Positions 44,032-55,142 of a stretch of DNA of 64,000 nucleotides are shown in pieces. The stretch comes from Rachicladosporium sp. CCFEE 5018 (Eukaryota; Ascomycota; Dothideomycetes; Cladosporiales; Cladosporiaceae). How positions within the stretch are numbered: position 1 is the stretch's first letter; every line of letters starts with the position of its first letter. The notes beneath the pieces were generated by a model. It was not told the DNA's origin and ran no database searches. It saw only the letters and a list, made by a program, of their open reading frames with translations. The translations under genes were made by a program, and so were the position numbers. Location of the stretch: NCBI GenBank assembly GCA_002077045.2, contig KZ111160.1:588832-652831 (forward strand), given 5' to 3'.

Positions 44032-45229
44032 GCAGTGTCAGCTCGCTTGTCATCCATGGGCGATTGTACTATGACCCAGCCGACTCGCTCTCATGGATCT
44101 CACCCTATGCACCGCCGGAAATCTCTGACTGTCATCGAATGGACCACACGACCGCCCTCGATTTCGGGTCTGACTGTCCCGCAGGCGCGCCCCGTGGCAG
44201 TCAATTTGCGACTGTAAAGATTTGAGTACCGACGCACCAGAGGGCTTCTCAACCGTCACGACTCCTTGCAGTCGGCCCTCGAAGCTCAGCAGCTTGCCAC
44301 AGAGATGAGCGTGACAGCGAATCCAGCTCTGCTGAGATTTGATCGGAGACTGACCGTGGCCTGCTCGAAATATGAGGCGGTTGATGAACACTGTAGGATA
44401 TCGAGCCGTGGATGGCAGCTGTGCACGATAGGCGTTTGACACGCCATATGTACTGTACAAGACGTGCTGCCTTGCAATAGCACGAATGACAGTATCACTT
44501 GCACTAAGGTCTCTCCGTATCTAGAACAGTAGCGATCTGCAGTGCGGATACCGCGATTCGTAAAACCGGAGCTGCCAATGGACAGCGTTGTGATATGACC
44601 AGTGCTGCCATCGTCCGCTCCATCTGTCCTGTCGCAGAAGCAGCTTCGTGTCCGAGGCACGTATCAGTATGTCATTGGCGTGACTGCAAATGGACGTGCG
44701 TGAAGATGACTGAGCCACTACTCATCTTGAATACCTGGCCTGGTCACGGTTTCATAGAAGTACCGGCATGGAGTATGGCAATTCGAGCTCCCCCATACGA
44801 GCGGCAAGTGCGGAAGCTAGCACCACGCGCTACTGGAGCATATCTACATCGACGTGTACACGTCGTGATCACTCATGTAATACGTACATACCGGACCTGT
44901 TGGTTGAGGAGGAGGAGAGAGTCGCGAATATCTGGACAGGCGCGGCGCATTAGGAAGCATATCTCGTGCTGAACGAAAGCCGTATTGCCGACTTCACGGG
45001 ATCTCATGTCAACGACTCTAGGATCGTCTCCGTTCTAGTAATCGGTTACACATGACGGAGAGGCCTCGAGTTTCCCGCAAGCATACATCGGATCGAAGCG
45101 TCTTCCCAAGCGTAATTACTGCACGACATATGGGCGCGCGACACGGGATCGAGACCAACATCCGCTGGCCAGACCAGCACTGAACGCCGGAGCACCTCGA
45201 CTCCATATATCTACAGCAGTGTCGCGAAT
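44032..45229. other. Long upstream region of White Collar-1
   Basis: About 1.2 kb with no convincing gene. Open frames (for example 44286-44660 minus, 44595-44972 plus) overlap one another on opposite strands and show no recognisable motif. It probably holds the WC-1 promoter and leader. Confidence 0.55.
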
Positions 45230-48200
45230 ATGAACGGCTATCAGTATGGAAGCACTGGCTATGGTACCAACGGTGCTCCGGCCGGGGGCGCCTCAGGCGG
45301 CGGCAATATGTTCAACATGGCGCAAGACGGCATGACTGGGGCGATGGGAAGTGGACAGACCTTGGACGACATCGTCAACCAGAACGCAGACGTCATGCGG
45401 CGGCAATCCATGCCGCCGCAATACGCCGGGGTCAATCAGGGCGACTTCGACGAGAACATGCGCAATATGTCTGGGATGATGGAGTTCAATGGTGGGTCGC
45501 CAGCCGGGCCCATGACAGGGTACCAGTTCGACCCCAGTCTTGCGATTGATGCTGGAGAGTCGACAGCAGTCGCAGCGGCGATCGCACCACGGGCGAGAAC
45601 AGGCGATCACAGTCGGCGGCAGTCTGGCGTGGACATTGCTCTGAACACTTCATTCCCAAATATGCCCCAGGACTACAGTGGGATCATGTCTGCCAACGCT
45701 GCGTTCTCATCTCCAGCGCATCAGCAAAGTGCGATGGACTTGGGCATGGACAGCCCGTATGTTGCGCCGGCCATGGGTGGGCAGATTGATTACGCCGTTG
45801 ACCCTAGCGGAGTGCCAAACCCGGCCGGTGCGGAGACGATGCACATGAACATGTACAGTCAACCGCAGTTCAATCAACGAATGGTGCAGGCATCTCTGGG
45901 ACCGCCATCACAGACAAGTAACACCGCACACACACCTTCACGTGATCCGGGTGGTGGCACGCCTTATGGCAACAGACCTGGCGTAAATGCATCGCGCCAC
46001 CCATCTCGCACGCAGAGCATGCGTCTCGGCGATACGTCTAGCCCGCGACCGAAGCTTAATACCCCACGTTCCTCGACGATGGGCGGCACAACTCCTACAC
46101 AGCCCCAGCAGCCGCGACGGCGGGAGTCCAGAGACGAAGGGTTTCCTGCGCAGCCACAATATCCCGTGAAGGACTCTGCGCAAGACCGCGGAGTGAATAC
46201 TGTTAGTCAGTATGACGGTGTGAATGGACCTATCCCGATCTCGAATCAGAACTACAACCCGAACAACCAGGGCTTCGCCTGGGAACCGCGGGAAGGAGGA
46301 TGGCCTTCAACATTAGCAGGCAAGCCGCATTCGCAGACTTCGTATCGAGGGGCGTATTCCTCGACGGGGTTTGACATGCTTGGCGTTTTGGTGGGCACCT
46401 TCAGACCAAGCTCTAAAAGGAACACAATGCTGACATCGCGTAGATGCGGGTGGCCACGCGACCGAACCCCAAGATCAACATCGGCTCTGTCGATCTGTCA
46501 TGTGCATTTGTGGTATGCGACGCCAGCGAGCACGACTTCCCCATCGTGCACATAAGTACGTCAAAGCCTTGCGATTTGTTTGAATGATTCCACCGCTGAC
46601 AATACAAAGGCGACAACTTCGAGCGCTTGACCGGCTACACCAAGCATATGATCCTCGGGCGCAATTGCCGCTTCCTCCAGTCGCCTGACGGAAACGTCAC
46701 AGCAGGCGTTCGTCGGAAGTACGTCGACGATGACTCTGTGCTGTACCTGAAGAACATGATCAATATGCGACAAGAGTCGCAAATCTCACTCATCAACTAT
46801 CGAAGAGGCGGACAGCCGTTCATGAATTTATTGACTATGATTCCGATCTCTTGGGAAGATAGCACCCAGGTAAAGTACTTCGTCGGGTTCCAGGTGGATC
46901 TGGTCGAGCAGCCCTCAGCAGTCACAAATAAGAACCCCGATGGAACTTACAGCATCAACTATCAGAGAGGCATGTCGATGCCGCCATACGTGCTCAATGC
47001 GCCTGAGATAGCTACTCAAACGGAACCAGGGCAGACAGTGCCTCGTGATGATGTTTCGACAATCCTGAGCACGATAGGCTCGGGCGAGTCAGAGTATGCG
47101 AAGCGCATGTGGGACAAGGTGGGTTGTAATGCACGATGCATATGCGTTCGCGATCTAAACGAAGTAGCTGCTGACCAACCAAACAGGTGCTTCTTGAAAA
47201 CACGGACGATGTCGTGCATGTCCTTTCACTCAAAGGTCTCTTTCAATGGGTCTCGCCATCATCATCGCGAGTATTGGAGTACGAGCCTAGCGAGCTCATC
47301 GGCATGGCTTTGAGCTCTGTCTGTCACCCCAGTGACATTGTGCCTACAACTCGAAGTCTGAAGGACACCTCGACCGGCGCATCGGTAGACGTCGCGTTCC
47401 GAATACGACGCAAAAACAGCGGCTACATGTGGTTTGAAGCACACGGCTCGCTTCACACCGAGCAGGGTAAAGGTCGTAAGTCGATCATCATGGTCGGCCG
47501 TGAGCGCCCAGTCTACACACTCAGCAAAAGCGACATCCTTGCGACCGGCGGCATCGGCGAAAACGAGCTTTGGACCAAGATGTCCACCTCCGGCATGTTC
47601 CTCTTCGTCTCCTCGAACGTGCGACAGCTCCTCGACCGTCAGCCGGAAGACATGGTGGGCATCAGCATTCAGTCCCTGACCCGCCAAGAGTCCCGCGGTG
47701 ACTTCAATCGCATCCTCGAGCACGCTCGCACAGGCAAGAAGGCCTCAGTCAAGCATGAGATGATCAACCGTCGCGGCCAGGTCTTGTCGGCCTACACAAC
47801 CCTGTACCCTGGCGACGCCCTGGAAGGCCAGAAACCGACTTTCATCGTCGCGCAAACCCGCCTGATTAAGTATTCCCGCGGCACGCCCTCCATCAGACCG
47901 CCCATGTACTCCAAAGATGACCGCGGCTCCAACGAGTCCGGCCAGTCCGCCATCTCTGGTATGACTGGAATGACCGACTCCCGCACCCACCGTGGCGACA
48001 ACACCCCCCAGTCCTCCACGAACGGCGGCCGCTATATGAACACCAATGGCTCCGCCATAACGTACAGTGGCCAGAACGGTCTGACCATAGGACGGCAAGA
48101 CGACTCCCTAGCTTCTGAAGACAATCTCTTTGATGAGCTGAAGACCACGAAGCCTTCGTCCTGGCAATACGAGATCCGACAACTGGAGAAGAAGAATCGC

Positions 48201-48762
48201 ATGCTAGCTGAAGAGGTGCAGGCGCTAATTGCGGCTAAGAAGAAGAGGAAGAGGAGGAAAGGGGCAGGGAATCAGCAAAAGGATTGTGCGAACTGTCATA
48301 CGAGAGTTACGCCGGAGTGGCGGAGAGGACCAAGTGGGCAGAGGGATCTGTGTAATAGTTGTGGCTTGCGGTGGGCGAAAGTCGTAAGCAATCCCGTCTA
48401 CTCACCCGCAAGGCTTACACAATTCTAACCATCAGCTACAGAACGGGAGAGTCTCCCCGCGCACCTCCTCTCAACATTCCGCCGGCGGCTCGGACAAAGC
48501 GTCCAAGACTTCCGCCTCGCCGCGTCACACCTTTACGAACGCGCCTGCTGGTGCCGGGGGTCCTTCGTCTGCCGCGCCTGGTGCTGGGGGCAGCAATAGC
48601 GCGACGTCCGGAATTAAGCATGAGAGTCCAGGTGTGCAGAACACGTCGGCAAGTGGCAGAGAGAGTCCACGCGCGCAGAGACCGCCTGACGGGCACTCGG
48701 CGAGCATGGAGGGCGCTAGTGGGGTGCCGGATAGTATTGATGAGGGGGTGGAGCCGGATTGA
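45230..48762 (+). CDS. wc-1: White Collar-1 blue-light photoreceptor and GATA transcription factor
   Basis: Exons 45230-46390, 46444-46555, 46610-47118, 47187-48383 and 48442-48762 give 1099 residues. WC-1 binds FAD, forms the White Collar complex with WC-2 and drives light-induced and clock-controlled transcription. A Gly/Gln-rich N-terminus (1-375) leads into a LOV domain (about 390-535) with the photoadduct cysteine at C444 in GRNCRFLQ. A PAS domain starts near 595 (VLLENTDDVVHVLSLKG) and another near 715. A basic cluster (KKKRKRR) precedes a Cx2Cx18Cx2C GATA zinc finger (C961-C986, CNSCGLRWAK). The tail is Ser/Pro-rich. The introns are 53-68 bases. The last splice is slightly ambiguous: either AAAGTC|GTAAGC, as used, or a nearby alternative changing one or two residues after WAK. 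Confidence 0.95.
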
Positions 48763-50024
48763 GCGCGCTACTGCGTGCGATGGGTGTGATGATTACGCGA
48801 CTTGGTGGGCTTCACTTGGCTACTTGAGTGGGGAGAACTACTTTGCATAGCTGGTGTGTTGATACCCAAATTTGAGAAGTCATGACTCGAGTGCGTTCCT
48901 GGCGTGCACGATGTGTCAGCTCGAGTCAGATATGAGCGTGCCATGGAGTGATAGAGCTAATGCTATAAGTGATACCCTCACGGCGAGATATCTGAGGCAA
49001 TGGAAGCCGACAGCTGCAATCTTCCTGACTGGCTGGAGCTTATGATCAGCATATAGGGCGGGATGAAAAGCAGAGCTAGACGTGACAGGAAACTGCTGTT
49101 GTGCATATCCCAATCCCTTGGCTGTTCATGATTCCTGTGATCCATGAACGAGCTCTTCCGCCTGTGGCCATGCGTTCCTGCATGCGCAGCAAGCACTGGG
49201 AGATATCCTCCTTGCTCTAGGCTATCTATATCGGAGCAGTCTCGAGGCCTCTCCATACTTCACCATCGCTCCTCCCCCATGCTGGCCTTGTTTCTCATCG
49301 CTTACATCGCTTTCACATCACCCCGGTAGTCGGGTGCCACCAAGCATGCAGGATGCAGATCTCCCATCCTCCAACCCCACCAAAGCTCCACTGCCGAACA
49401 AACAAGCACCCAACTGCTACTCGCCTCGTCGAATCACAAGTTTGCCTCGGTTCTTGCTCGTCTCTGCGCACCACTCGGATCGCGAGCGCAGCAGACTTCA
49501 CGGACAAACGTCCGGCATTCGGGCAGCAAGCCACGGGCAAGCCATGGAGCTATTCCAAGATAGTACCGTACAGCCAGGCAAAGTCAATTACGACTCCAAT
49601 CGCCATTCTCCTTTCCCCTACCGCATCCTTGACTAGCTGAATAGTAAGCAGGCGATTTTGCCCAAGTGCACCCTGGAGAGCGTTCCGGGGTCTGTTCATT
49701 CGCTACTCTACGTACATACTTTCTTTCACTGGGCAGGTTGTACACAATCATCACATATCGCATCCTGCATCCTTCGCTCGAGGTACCACACTTCTGCAGA
49801 TCATTCTATCTGAAACATCACGCACCGAACGACGTCTGTGCGAATTCCCGACAACTCGGTCGCAGAGACGCACGACATTGGACTTATATCGGCGCTACCG
49901 TATAGTGTTGTACAGGTGGTTGGTGTGACGCCGCGCAAATAATCGCGCGCGAAGGCGCTTCTTTGCGCGCTCACCGGAAAGCAGAAGCGCAGCTGCGAGG
50001 TGAAGAGACGGCTTTGGCGCAAAG
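48763..50024. other. Intergenic, promoter of the Ras-type gene
   Basis: About 1.26 kb. It is closely matched by 55143-56405. No gene, RNA or repeat recognised. Confidence 0.6.
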
Positions 50025-50870
50025 ATGGCAGACGCAGGCATGCAGAAGATCAGTATCACTGTGTGCGGCGACGGCGGGTGTGGTAAGAGTTCGATCACGC
50101 TGAGGCTTGTGAGGAGTCAATGGACGCATGAGTATGCCCTCCCTTTTCCCCCTCTTACACGATCCGCGCATCCGCTAACATGATAACGAAAGATACGACC
50201 CCACGATCGAAGACTCCTACTCCGTAACCCGCACCCTCGCCGGCACAACCTACGCCCTCTCTCTGACCGACACAGCCGGGCAGGAAGAATACCGCTCGCT
50301 TTGGTCCAGCTCAAACCTCTCCTCAGACGCCTTCCTACTCGTCTACGACATCACATCCACCTCCTCTTTGGCGGCGCTAGACTTCTACGTGAATATGCTC
50401 GAAGTTGAACGCGACAATCGGGCGGAGCTGGGGCGCACGCAACCGGTGGGGATTGTTGTGGGGAACAAATGCGATTTGCAGGGACTCAGGGAGGTTAGTT
50501 CGAGGGAAGGAGTGGAGTGGGCGAAGCAGAGGGGATTTGGGTTTATGGAGACGAGCGCGAGGGAGATGGTTAATATTGAGGAGACGTTTGCTAGTGCGTT
50601 CCTTCCTGCGTCCCCCACATTGCCGGCGGCAAGACACTGACATGTAGCGCAGGCATCATCCGCCGCGTGGTAGAAGCACGCAAGAATGCCGCCGCTGGGA
50701 TTGTGCCGGAGCTCCCTTCGAGTACAGCACGAACCACACCTCTGAGTCCTATGCCGCTGGATGAGAAATTGGCTGCTGAGGAGGCGGCCGCTGCGGAGCA
50801 GAGGCGGAGTATGGGCGCGAAGCCGAGAAGCAGGTGGAAGAGCGTCTTTACTGCGCTGAAGTGTTGTTGA
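50025..50870 (+). CDS. Ras-type small GTPase, allele ending Cys-Cys
   Basis: Exons 50025-50131, 50193-50593 and 50653-50870 give 241 residues. All G boxes are present: P-loop GDGGCGKSS (15-23), switch I YDPTIEDSY, switch II DTAGQEEY, NKCDL and ETSA. The YDPTIEDSY effector sequence and the Gln of switch II place it in the Ras rather than the Rho or Rab branch. An extended C-terminal tail with a basic KPRSRWK stretch ends in KCC, not a CaaX box, which is unusual for Ras; dual geranylgeranylation as for CC-type Rabs, or palmitoylation, are possibilities. It is not confidently Ras1, Rsr1 or Rheb. The other allele ends KCW. Both introns have good GT and AG ends. Confidence 0.9.
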
Positions 50871-51305
50871 GGTGTGACGCCATGAGTGGGTTGTAAAATA
50901 TGTGCTGCGTTTTGAGCGAGGGAAGGGCGTTGTGGAAGTGGCATGTGTGTGAATACAGAGGTTTCTGGAGGTGTTTGGGTGATGTTTGTATATCTCGCAA
51001 GAGAACATTGCTAAACCCTGCAAGAGTCCGCAAGCTGCGATGACACACTCCCAGAGCGCGTCCCTCCGCCGTCTTTTAGCTCCGTTGTCTATTTCCGCGC
51101 CTGCTTCTTCTCGAGCAAAGGGCATGCTGTGCCGCGCTTCCTACGGGTATCGTGCGCAATCTCAAAACTCCAGTCGGGGCACCTAGCCATGGCCGGTATA
51201 CCACGTGTCTGCCTCCCAGCGAAACGCTCCTGAAGACTCCAGTCGATGCTGTTCTTGCGAACCTCTCGCAAGTCTTCGTTATCTTCAACGCAGAGCATAT
51301 ATCTT
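50871..51305. other. Convergent spacer between the Ras-type gene and OXR1
   Basis: About 430 bases. Apart from short islands it is hard to align with the corresponding 57249-57770, which is nearly 90 bases longer. No gene recognised. Confidence 0.55.
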
Positions 51306-52325
51306 TCAGCCACCGACCCACCACAGCTCCACGCCCACAACCCCAAACCCCCTCCCCTCCTCACTCAACCCCTCGTTCCCAAACGTCAAGCTCGCCTCGC
51401 TGATGCCAGTCCGCAAATCCTGATCCAGCCATAATCCGTACTTCCCATCCTCCCCTCCCCCAACACTCAGAAACTCCGTCTCACAGTAAATACTAAAATC
51501 ATTCAACCCCGTATACGGAAACGCCTTGAACCTTATCGCCTCACTCGGCGTCGCCGTCCCACTTCCACTCGGCGTCAGCGAATTCGACGACGGCGTCCGC
51601 GGCAGCGCGCCAATAGTAGTCATCCGCACCGCGTGCGTGGTATCCTCGCTCGGCGGCGGCGGCAAGCTCGACAGATCTGGCAGCGCAGGAAGCCGAAATG
51701 CGCGCCAGAGGAAGCACTCGCCGCTGCCGTAGTAGGAGGGATGTGGCCGTGGGGCATCGGAGAGGTATGCGCCGAAAGTCCCCTTTTGGGCGTCGCGGAT
51801 CACGAGGACGAAGCCGCCACGTTTGCCGCTGTGGGAGGAGCAGAGGGCGTAGAGGGTTGAGAGGGCGGAGCCGTGTTGGGCTAGGGAGTAGGTTAGAGAC
51901 CAGGTTGAGAGGAGTTGGAGGCGCGGGGGGAGGAGGAGGCGGATTTCTTCCGCGAGGCTTTTGGAGAGGAGGCGAGATTGGCGGGATGTGGATGCTGTGT
52001 AGCCGGCTAGCGTCAAAGGTGTGAGAGGAGGCGGTTGGAAGGGCGACAATCGCCGCGTTGTGGGGGGAGGCGGTTGGTAGTAGCCTGTTGAGGGGTCTGT
52101 CATGGAGCCATTGTAGTTTGCGCTTAGGGCACGGGCTAGAGGCGTGGGAGCTTCGTCTATGGACATTCTGCGCAGGACACCCGAGACTGTGTAGGAGACT
52201 GGTTCGGTGAGGTAGTTGATGGCGGAGGAGAAGGGGGAGAAGTTGGAAGATTGCCGTTTTGGCCCGGGCGGTGGGGTATGGGAGATGGTGGGCTGGTCGG
52301 GGAGTTGGGGGAAGGAGGAGGACAT
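51306..52325 (-). CDS. OXR1: TLDc-domain protein, OXR1-like
   Basis: Single exon, 339 residues. An N-terminal Pro/Ser-rich segment (about 1-110) is followed by a TLDc domain (about 125-337): LLPPRLQLLSTWSLTYS, STLYALC, FVLVIRDAQKGTFGAYLSD, GECFLWR, NDFSIYCETEFLSVGGG, KYGLWLDQDL and VVGVELWWVG. OXR1/TLDc proteins protect against oxidative damage and regulate V-ATPase assembly. An insert between GECFLWR and the FKAFPYTG strand is Pro/Ser-rich and longer than in yeast Oxr1. No organelle signal is obvious. The second copy at 57771-58790 is intact. Confidence 0.92.
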   Translation of the reverse strand: MSSSFPQLPDQPTISHTPPPGPKRQSSNFSPFSSAINYLTEPVSYTVSGVLRRMSIDEAPTPLARALSANYNGSMTDPSTGYYQPPPPTTRRLSPFQPPPLTPLTLAGYTASTSRQSRLLSKSLAEEIRLLLPPRLQLLSTWSLTYSLAQHGSALSTLYALCSSHSGKRGGFVLVIRDAQKGTFGAYLSDAPRPHPSYYGSGECFLWRAFRLPALPDLSSLPPPPSEDTTHAVRMTTIGALPRTPSSNSLTPSGSGTATPSEAIRFKAFPYTGLNDFSIYCETEFLSVGGGEDGKYGLWLDQDLRTGISEASLTFGNEGLSEEGRGFGVVGVELWWVGG

Positions 52326-53367
52326 GATGGGTGTTTGCTAGCTTACTAGCATGAGCTGATCGCGTGCATCGAAAGGACGAGCCGGATAGGGTGGGGATCA
52401 ACTAGCTTACGTTGCTGTGACGTGAAGGTGGAATGTGGTGTTTCAAGCCAGCTTGAAGCAGTGGATGAGAGACAGGGTTCCCTTTTGTGCCTGACACGGG
52501 CCGCCCAACCTTCAACCTTGAAAACGCCATGCATATGATGTGCATTGGAGGTGCATGCCGTGTATCGCGATGCTGGAGAGATGCTGGAGCAGCTTCACAA
52601 ACGACTGCAGCATCGTGCCCTGAATATTGGAGTCGTGCAGGGCCCACGACATTCATGATCATTGTAGGCAGACCATAGTGGAGCATACAGCACGGGGGAA
52701 GCTACAACGCTCGACACTACTACGGAGCATCACATCATGAATTGCAGCACACTTGAATCTAAGTAACCGTCTGCACGCCGCGCTGCACCTCCCACCGCAG
52801 GCCTGCTGAATCTGAGCTTCCGCGACTTCGCAGATGCTACAGGTTTGGAGGGCCTGGCCAGCGGTGGGATTGCCAACATGGGTCGGGCAGGTGAGACACG
52901 CAACATCTGCCAGGCTGTGCAACGTGGTCGGCCTCTCCCAGGCTGTCTCGAAGCAGGCTGTGCGTACTTGACCACACTCTCCCCACTTAGTTCAACATGC
53001 TTGACCCTCGAGATGCTATGCAAGGATTTGACTGATCGCAATCATTGCATCTCTATCTGCAGGATACATGTATTGCCTGAGCTCGATTCGGAGGTGGAGT
53101 GAAGCGTCGTAAGGTCCGTACGTCACTTTTGATGTTGATGCATGAAACACCTGCAGTGCGCAGTACATGTACAGCATTCAAGAGTATATGTCTTTGCGCA
53201 TCTAACACAGCACCTTCATGTCTCCAACTGATCCTCGATACAGAGATACTGGACTTATAGATAATGGCTGACTCAAGTCACAGCTACTTCTCATAAGTAG
53301 AAGCTCCGAACATCATTGACCAGCAACACAAACCGAAACAATCGAGCATAGCCTTGCGTGTACAGCC
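52326..53367. other. Divergent promoter region, OXR1 and Skt5-like genes
   Basis: About 1.0 kb between two start codons. It is closely matched by 58791-59845. Long open frames on the minus strand exist in the copy but differ in extent between alleles. No RNA gene seen. Confidence 0.55.
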
Positions 53368-54181
53368 ATGGCCTACCAATATCAGCAAAGCTCCAGCATG
53401 AGCGCAACATTCGTCCCAGGTGGATTCGATGACTTCTACCAACCTCCACCACCGCCTGAGCTTGTCGCGCCAGAGCCCCAACGACACATGCCCGAGATGT
53501 CGACAAACATTCAGCAAGGCATTCAGAACATGTCCTTCGACCGAGAATCGACACCTGGACCTGTGACTTATGACTACAACCAGCACGCCGCCGCGATTGA
53601 AGTGCCTCACCTCTCACCGTTCCCGAAAGTCAACACGACATCCGCGAGCGTACCCCCCAGCGACGATGAGCTCGAGGCTACGCTTGAAGCTGCCCGTGTG
53701 ATGGTGCTGAACTCAAACGATCCGGAGATGCAGCTTGCTTGGGCAGCAGACGTACTGGTCTACGTTGGAGTAAGTGCGGACAATGCGGAGCGCGAGGCTG
53801 CGATCAAGGCACTGAGTGCCAGACCAGCCACACCCAGGATTGAACATCAGCTGAAAGAGGATGCGAAGAGCATTGTCACCTTTCTCGCGGATCAACACCA
53901 TCCCAAGGCTGAATTCTTGCGAGGTATGTGGCTGGAGTGGGGACGTTTCGGGGAGCGGGAGGATAAGAAGGAGGCGTTCAGATGCTACTCGAGAGCAGCG
54001 GACAGAGGATACGCGAGGGCTGAGTACCGCATCGGTATGCTATATGAGAGTTACAACGATCCAGCAAAAGCACTTAGACACTACAACCGCGGGATTGATG
54101 CTGGAGATGCAGCGTCATGCTATCGCCTCGGCATGATGACGCTGAGAGGGCAGCATGGACAACCGCTCGACCATGCGAAGG
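53368..54181 (+). CDS. Skt5/Chs4-like chitin synthase activator, 5' part, haplotype A
   Basis: First 271 codons of the gene seen complete at 59846. It includes the unstructured N-terminus and the first Sel1 repeats, and is cut by the N gap at 54182. It is intact up to the cut. The last difference from the other copy is at 53976; the final 205 bases are identical to 60455-60659. Confidence 0.88.
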
Positions 54182-54281
54182 NNNNNNNNNNNNNNNNNNN
54201 NNNNNNNNNNNNNNNNNNNNNNNNNNNNNNNNNNNNNNNNNNNNNNNNNNNNNNNNNNNNNNNNNNNNNNNNNNNNNNNNN
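54182..54281. other. 100-N assembly gap between Skt5 and WC-1 fragments
   Basis: Exactly 100 N. It interrupts the first copy of the Skt5-like gene, and the sequence then jumps back about 6.3 kb into WC-1. An open frame joins the Skt5 and WC-1 fragments through the N run; it must not be read as a fusion gene. Confidence 0.98.
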
Positions 54282-55142
54282 CCATGTACTCCAAAGATGA
54301 CCGCGGCTCCAACGAGTCCGGCCAGTCCGCCATCTCTGGTATGACTGGAATGACCGACTCCCGCACCCACCGTGGCGACAATACCCCCCAGTCCTCCACG
54401 AACGGCGGCCGCTATATGAACACCAATGGCTCCGCCATAACGTACAGTGGCCAGAACGGTCTGACCATAGGACGGCAAGACCACTCCCTAGCATCTGAAG
54501 ACAATCTCTTTGATGAGCTGAAGACCACGAAGCCTTCGTCCTGGCAATACGAGATCCGACAACTGGAGAAGAAGAATCGCATGCTAGCTGAAGAGGTGCA
54601 GGCGCTGATTGCGGCTAAGAAGAAGAGGAAGAGGAGGAAAGGGGCAGGGAATCAGCAAAAGGATTGTGCGAACTGTCATACGAGAGTTACGCCGGAGTGG
54701 CGGAGAGGACCAAGTGGGCAGAGGGATCTGTGTAATAGTTGTGGCTTGCGGTGGGCGAAAGTCGTAAGCAATCTCGTCTACTCACTCGCAAGGCTTACAC
54801 AATTCTAACCATCAGCTACAGAACGGGAGAGTCTCCCCACGCACCTCCTCCCAACATTCCGCCGGCGGCTCGGACAAAGCGTCCAAGACTTCCGCCTCGC
54901 CGCGTCACACCTTTACGAACGCGCCCGCTGGTGCCGGGGGGCCTTCGTCTGCCGCGCCTGGTGCTGGGGGCAGCAATAGCGCGACGTCCGGATTCAAGCA
55001 TGAGAGTCCAGGTGTGCAGAACACGTCGGCGAGTGGCAGAGAGAGTCCACGCGCGCAGAGACCGCCTGACGGGCACTCGGCGAGCATGGAGGGCGCTAGT
55101 GGGGTGCCGGATAGTATTGATGAGGGGGTGGAGCCGGATTGA
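54282..55142 (+). CDS. wc-1: White Collar-1, 3' part, haplotype B
   Basis: Begins inside exon 4 at the codon for Pro of PPMYSKDD and runs to 54763, with the last exon at 54822-55142. The basic cluster, the GATA zinc finger and the Ser/Pro-rich tail are intact. The LOV and PAS parts are not present, because the contig starts here. Few substitutions from 47902-48762, one being Asp to His in the GRQDDSLAS stretch. Confidence 0.9.

Larger units (their letters stand above)
38046..54181. repeat. Contig 3, continuation of haplotype A
   Basis: Begins inside sequence already present at 17744 and 35853 and matches the contig 1 version at the three sites in that overlap where contig 2 differs. It carries SWI1, SDR, COA6, WC-1, the Ras-like GTPase, OXR1 and the 5' part of the Skt5-like gene. 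Positions 47902-54181 recur as 54282-60659. The interval 40139-47901 has no second copy in this window. Confidence 0.9.

Noticed and set aside
53368..54808. Open frame continuing from the Skt5-like gene through the N run into WC-1.
   Set aside because: The frame passes through 100 N of arbitrary length and joins two unrelated genes that occur separately and complete elsewhere in the window.
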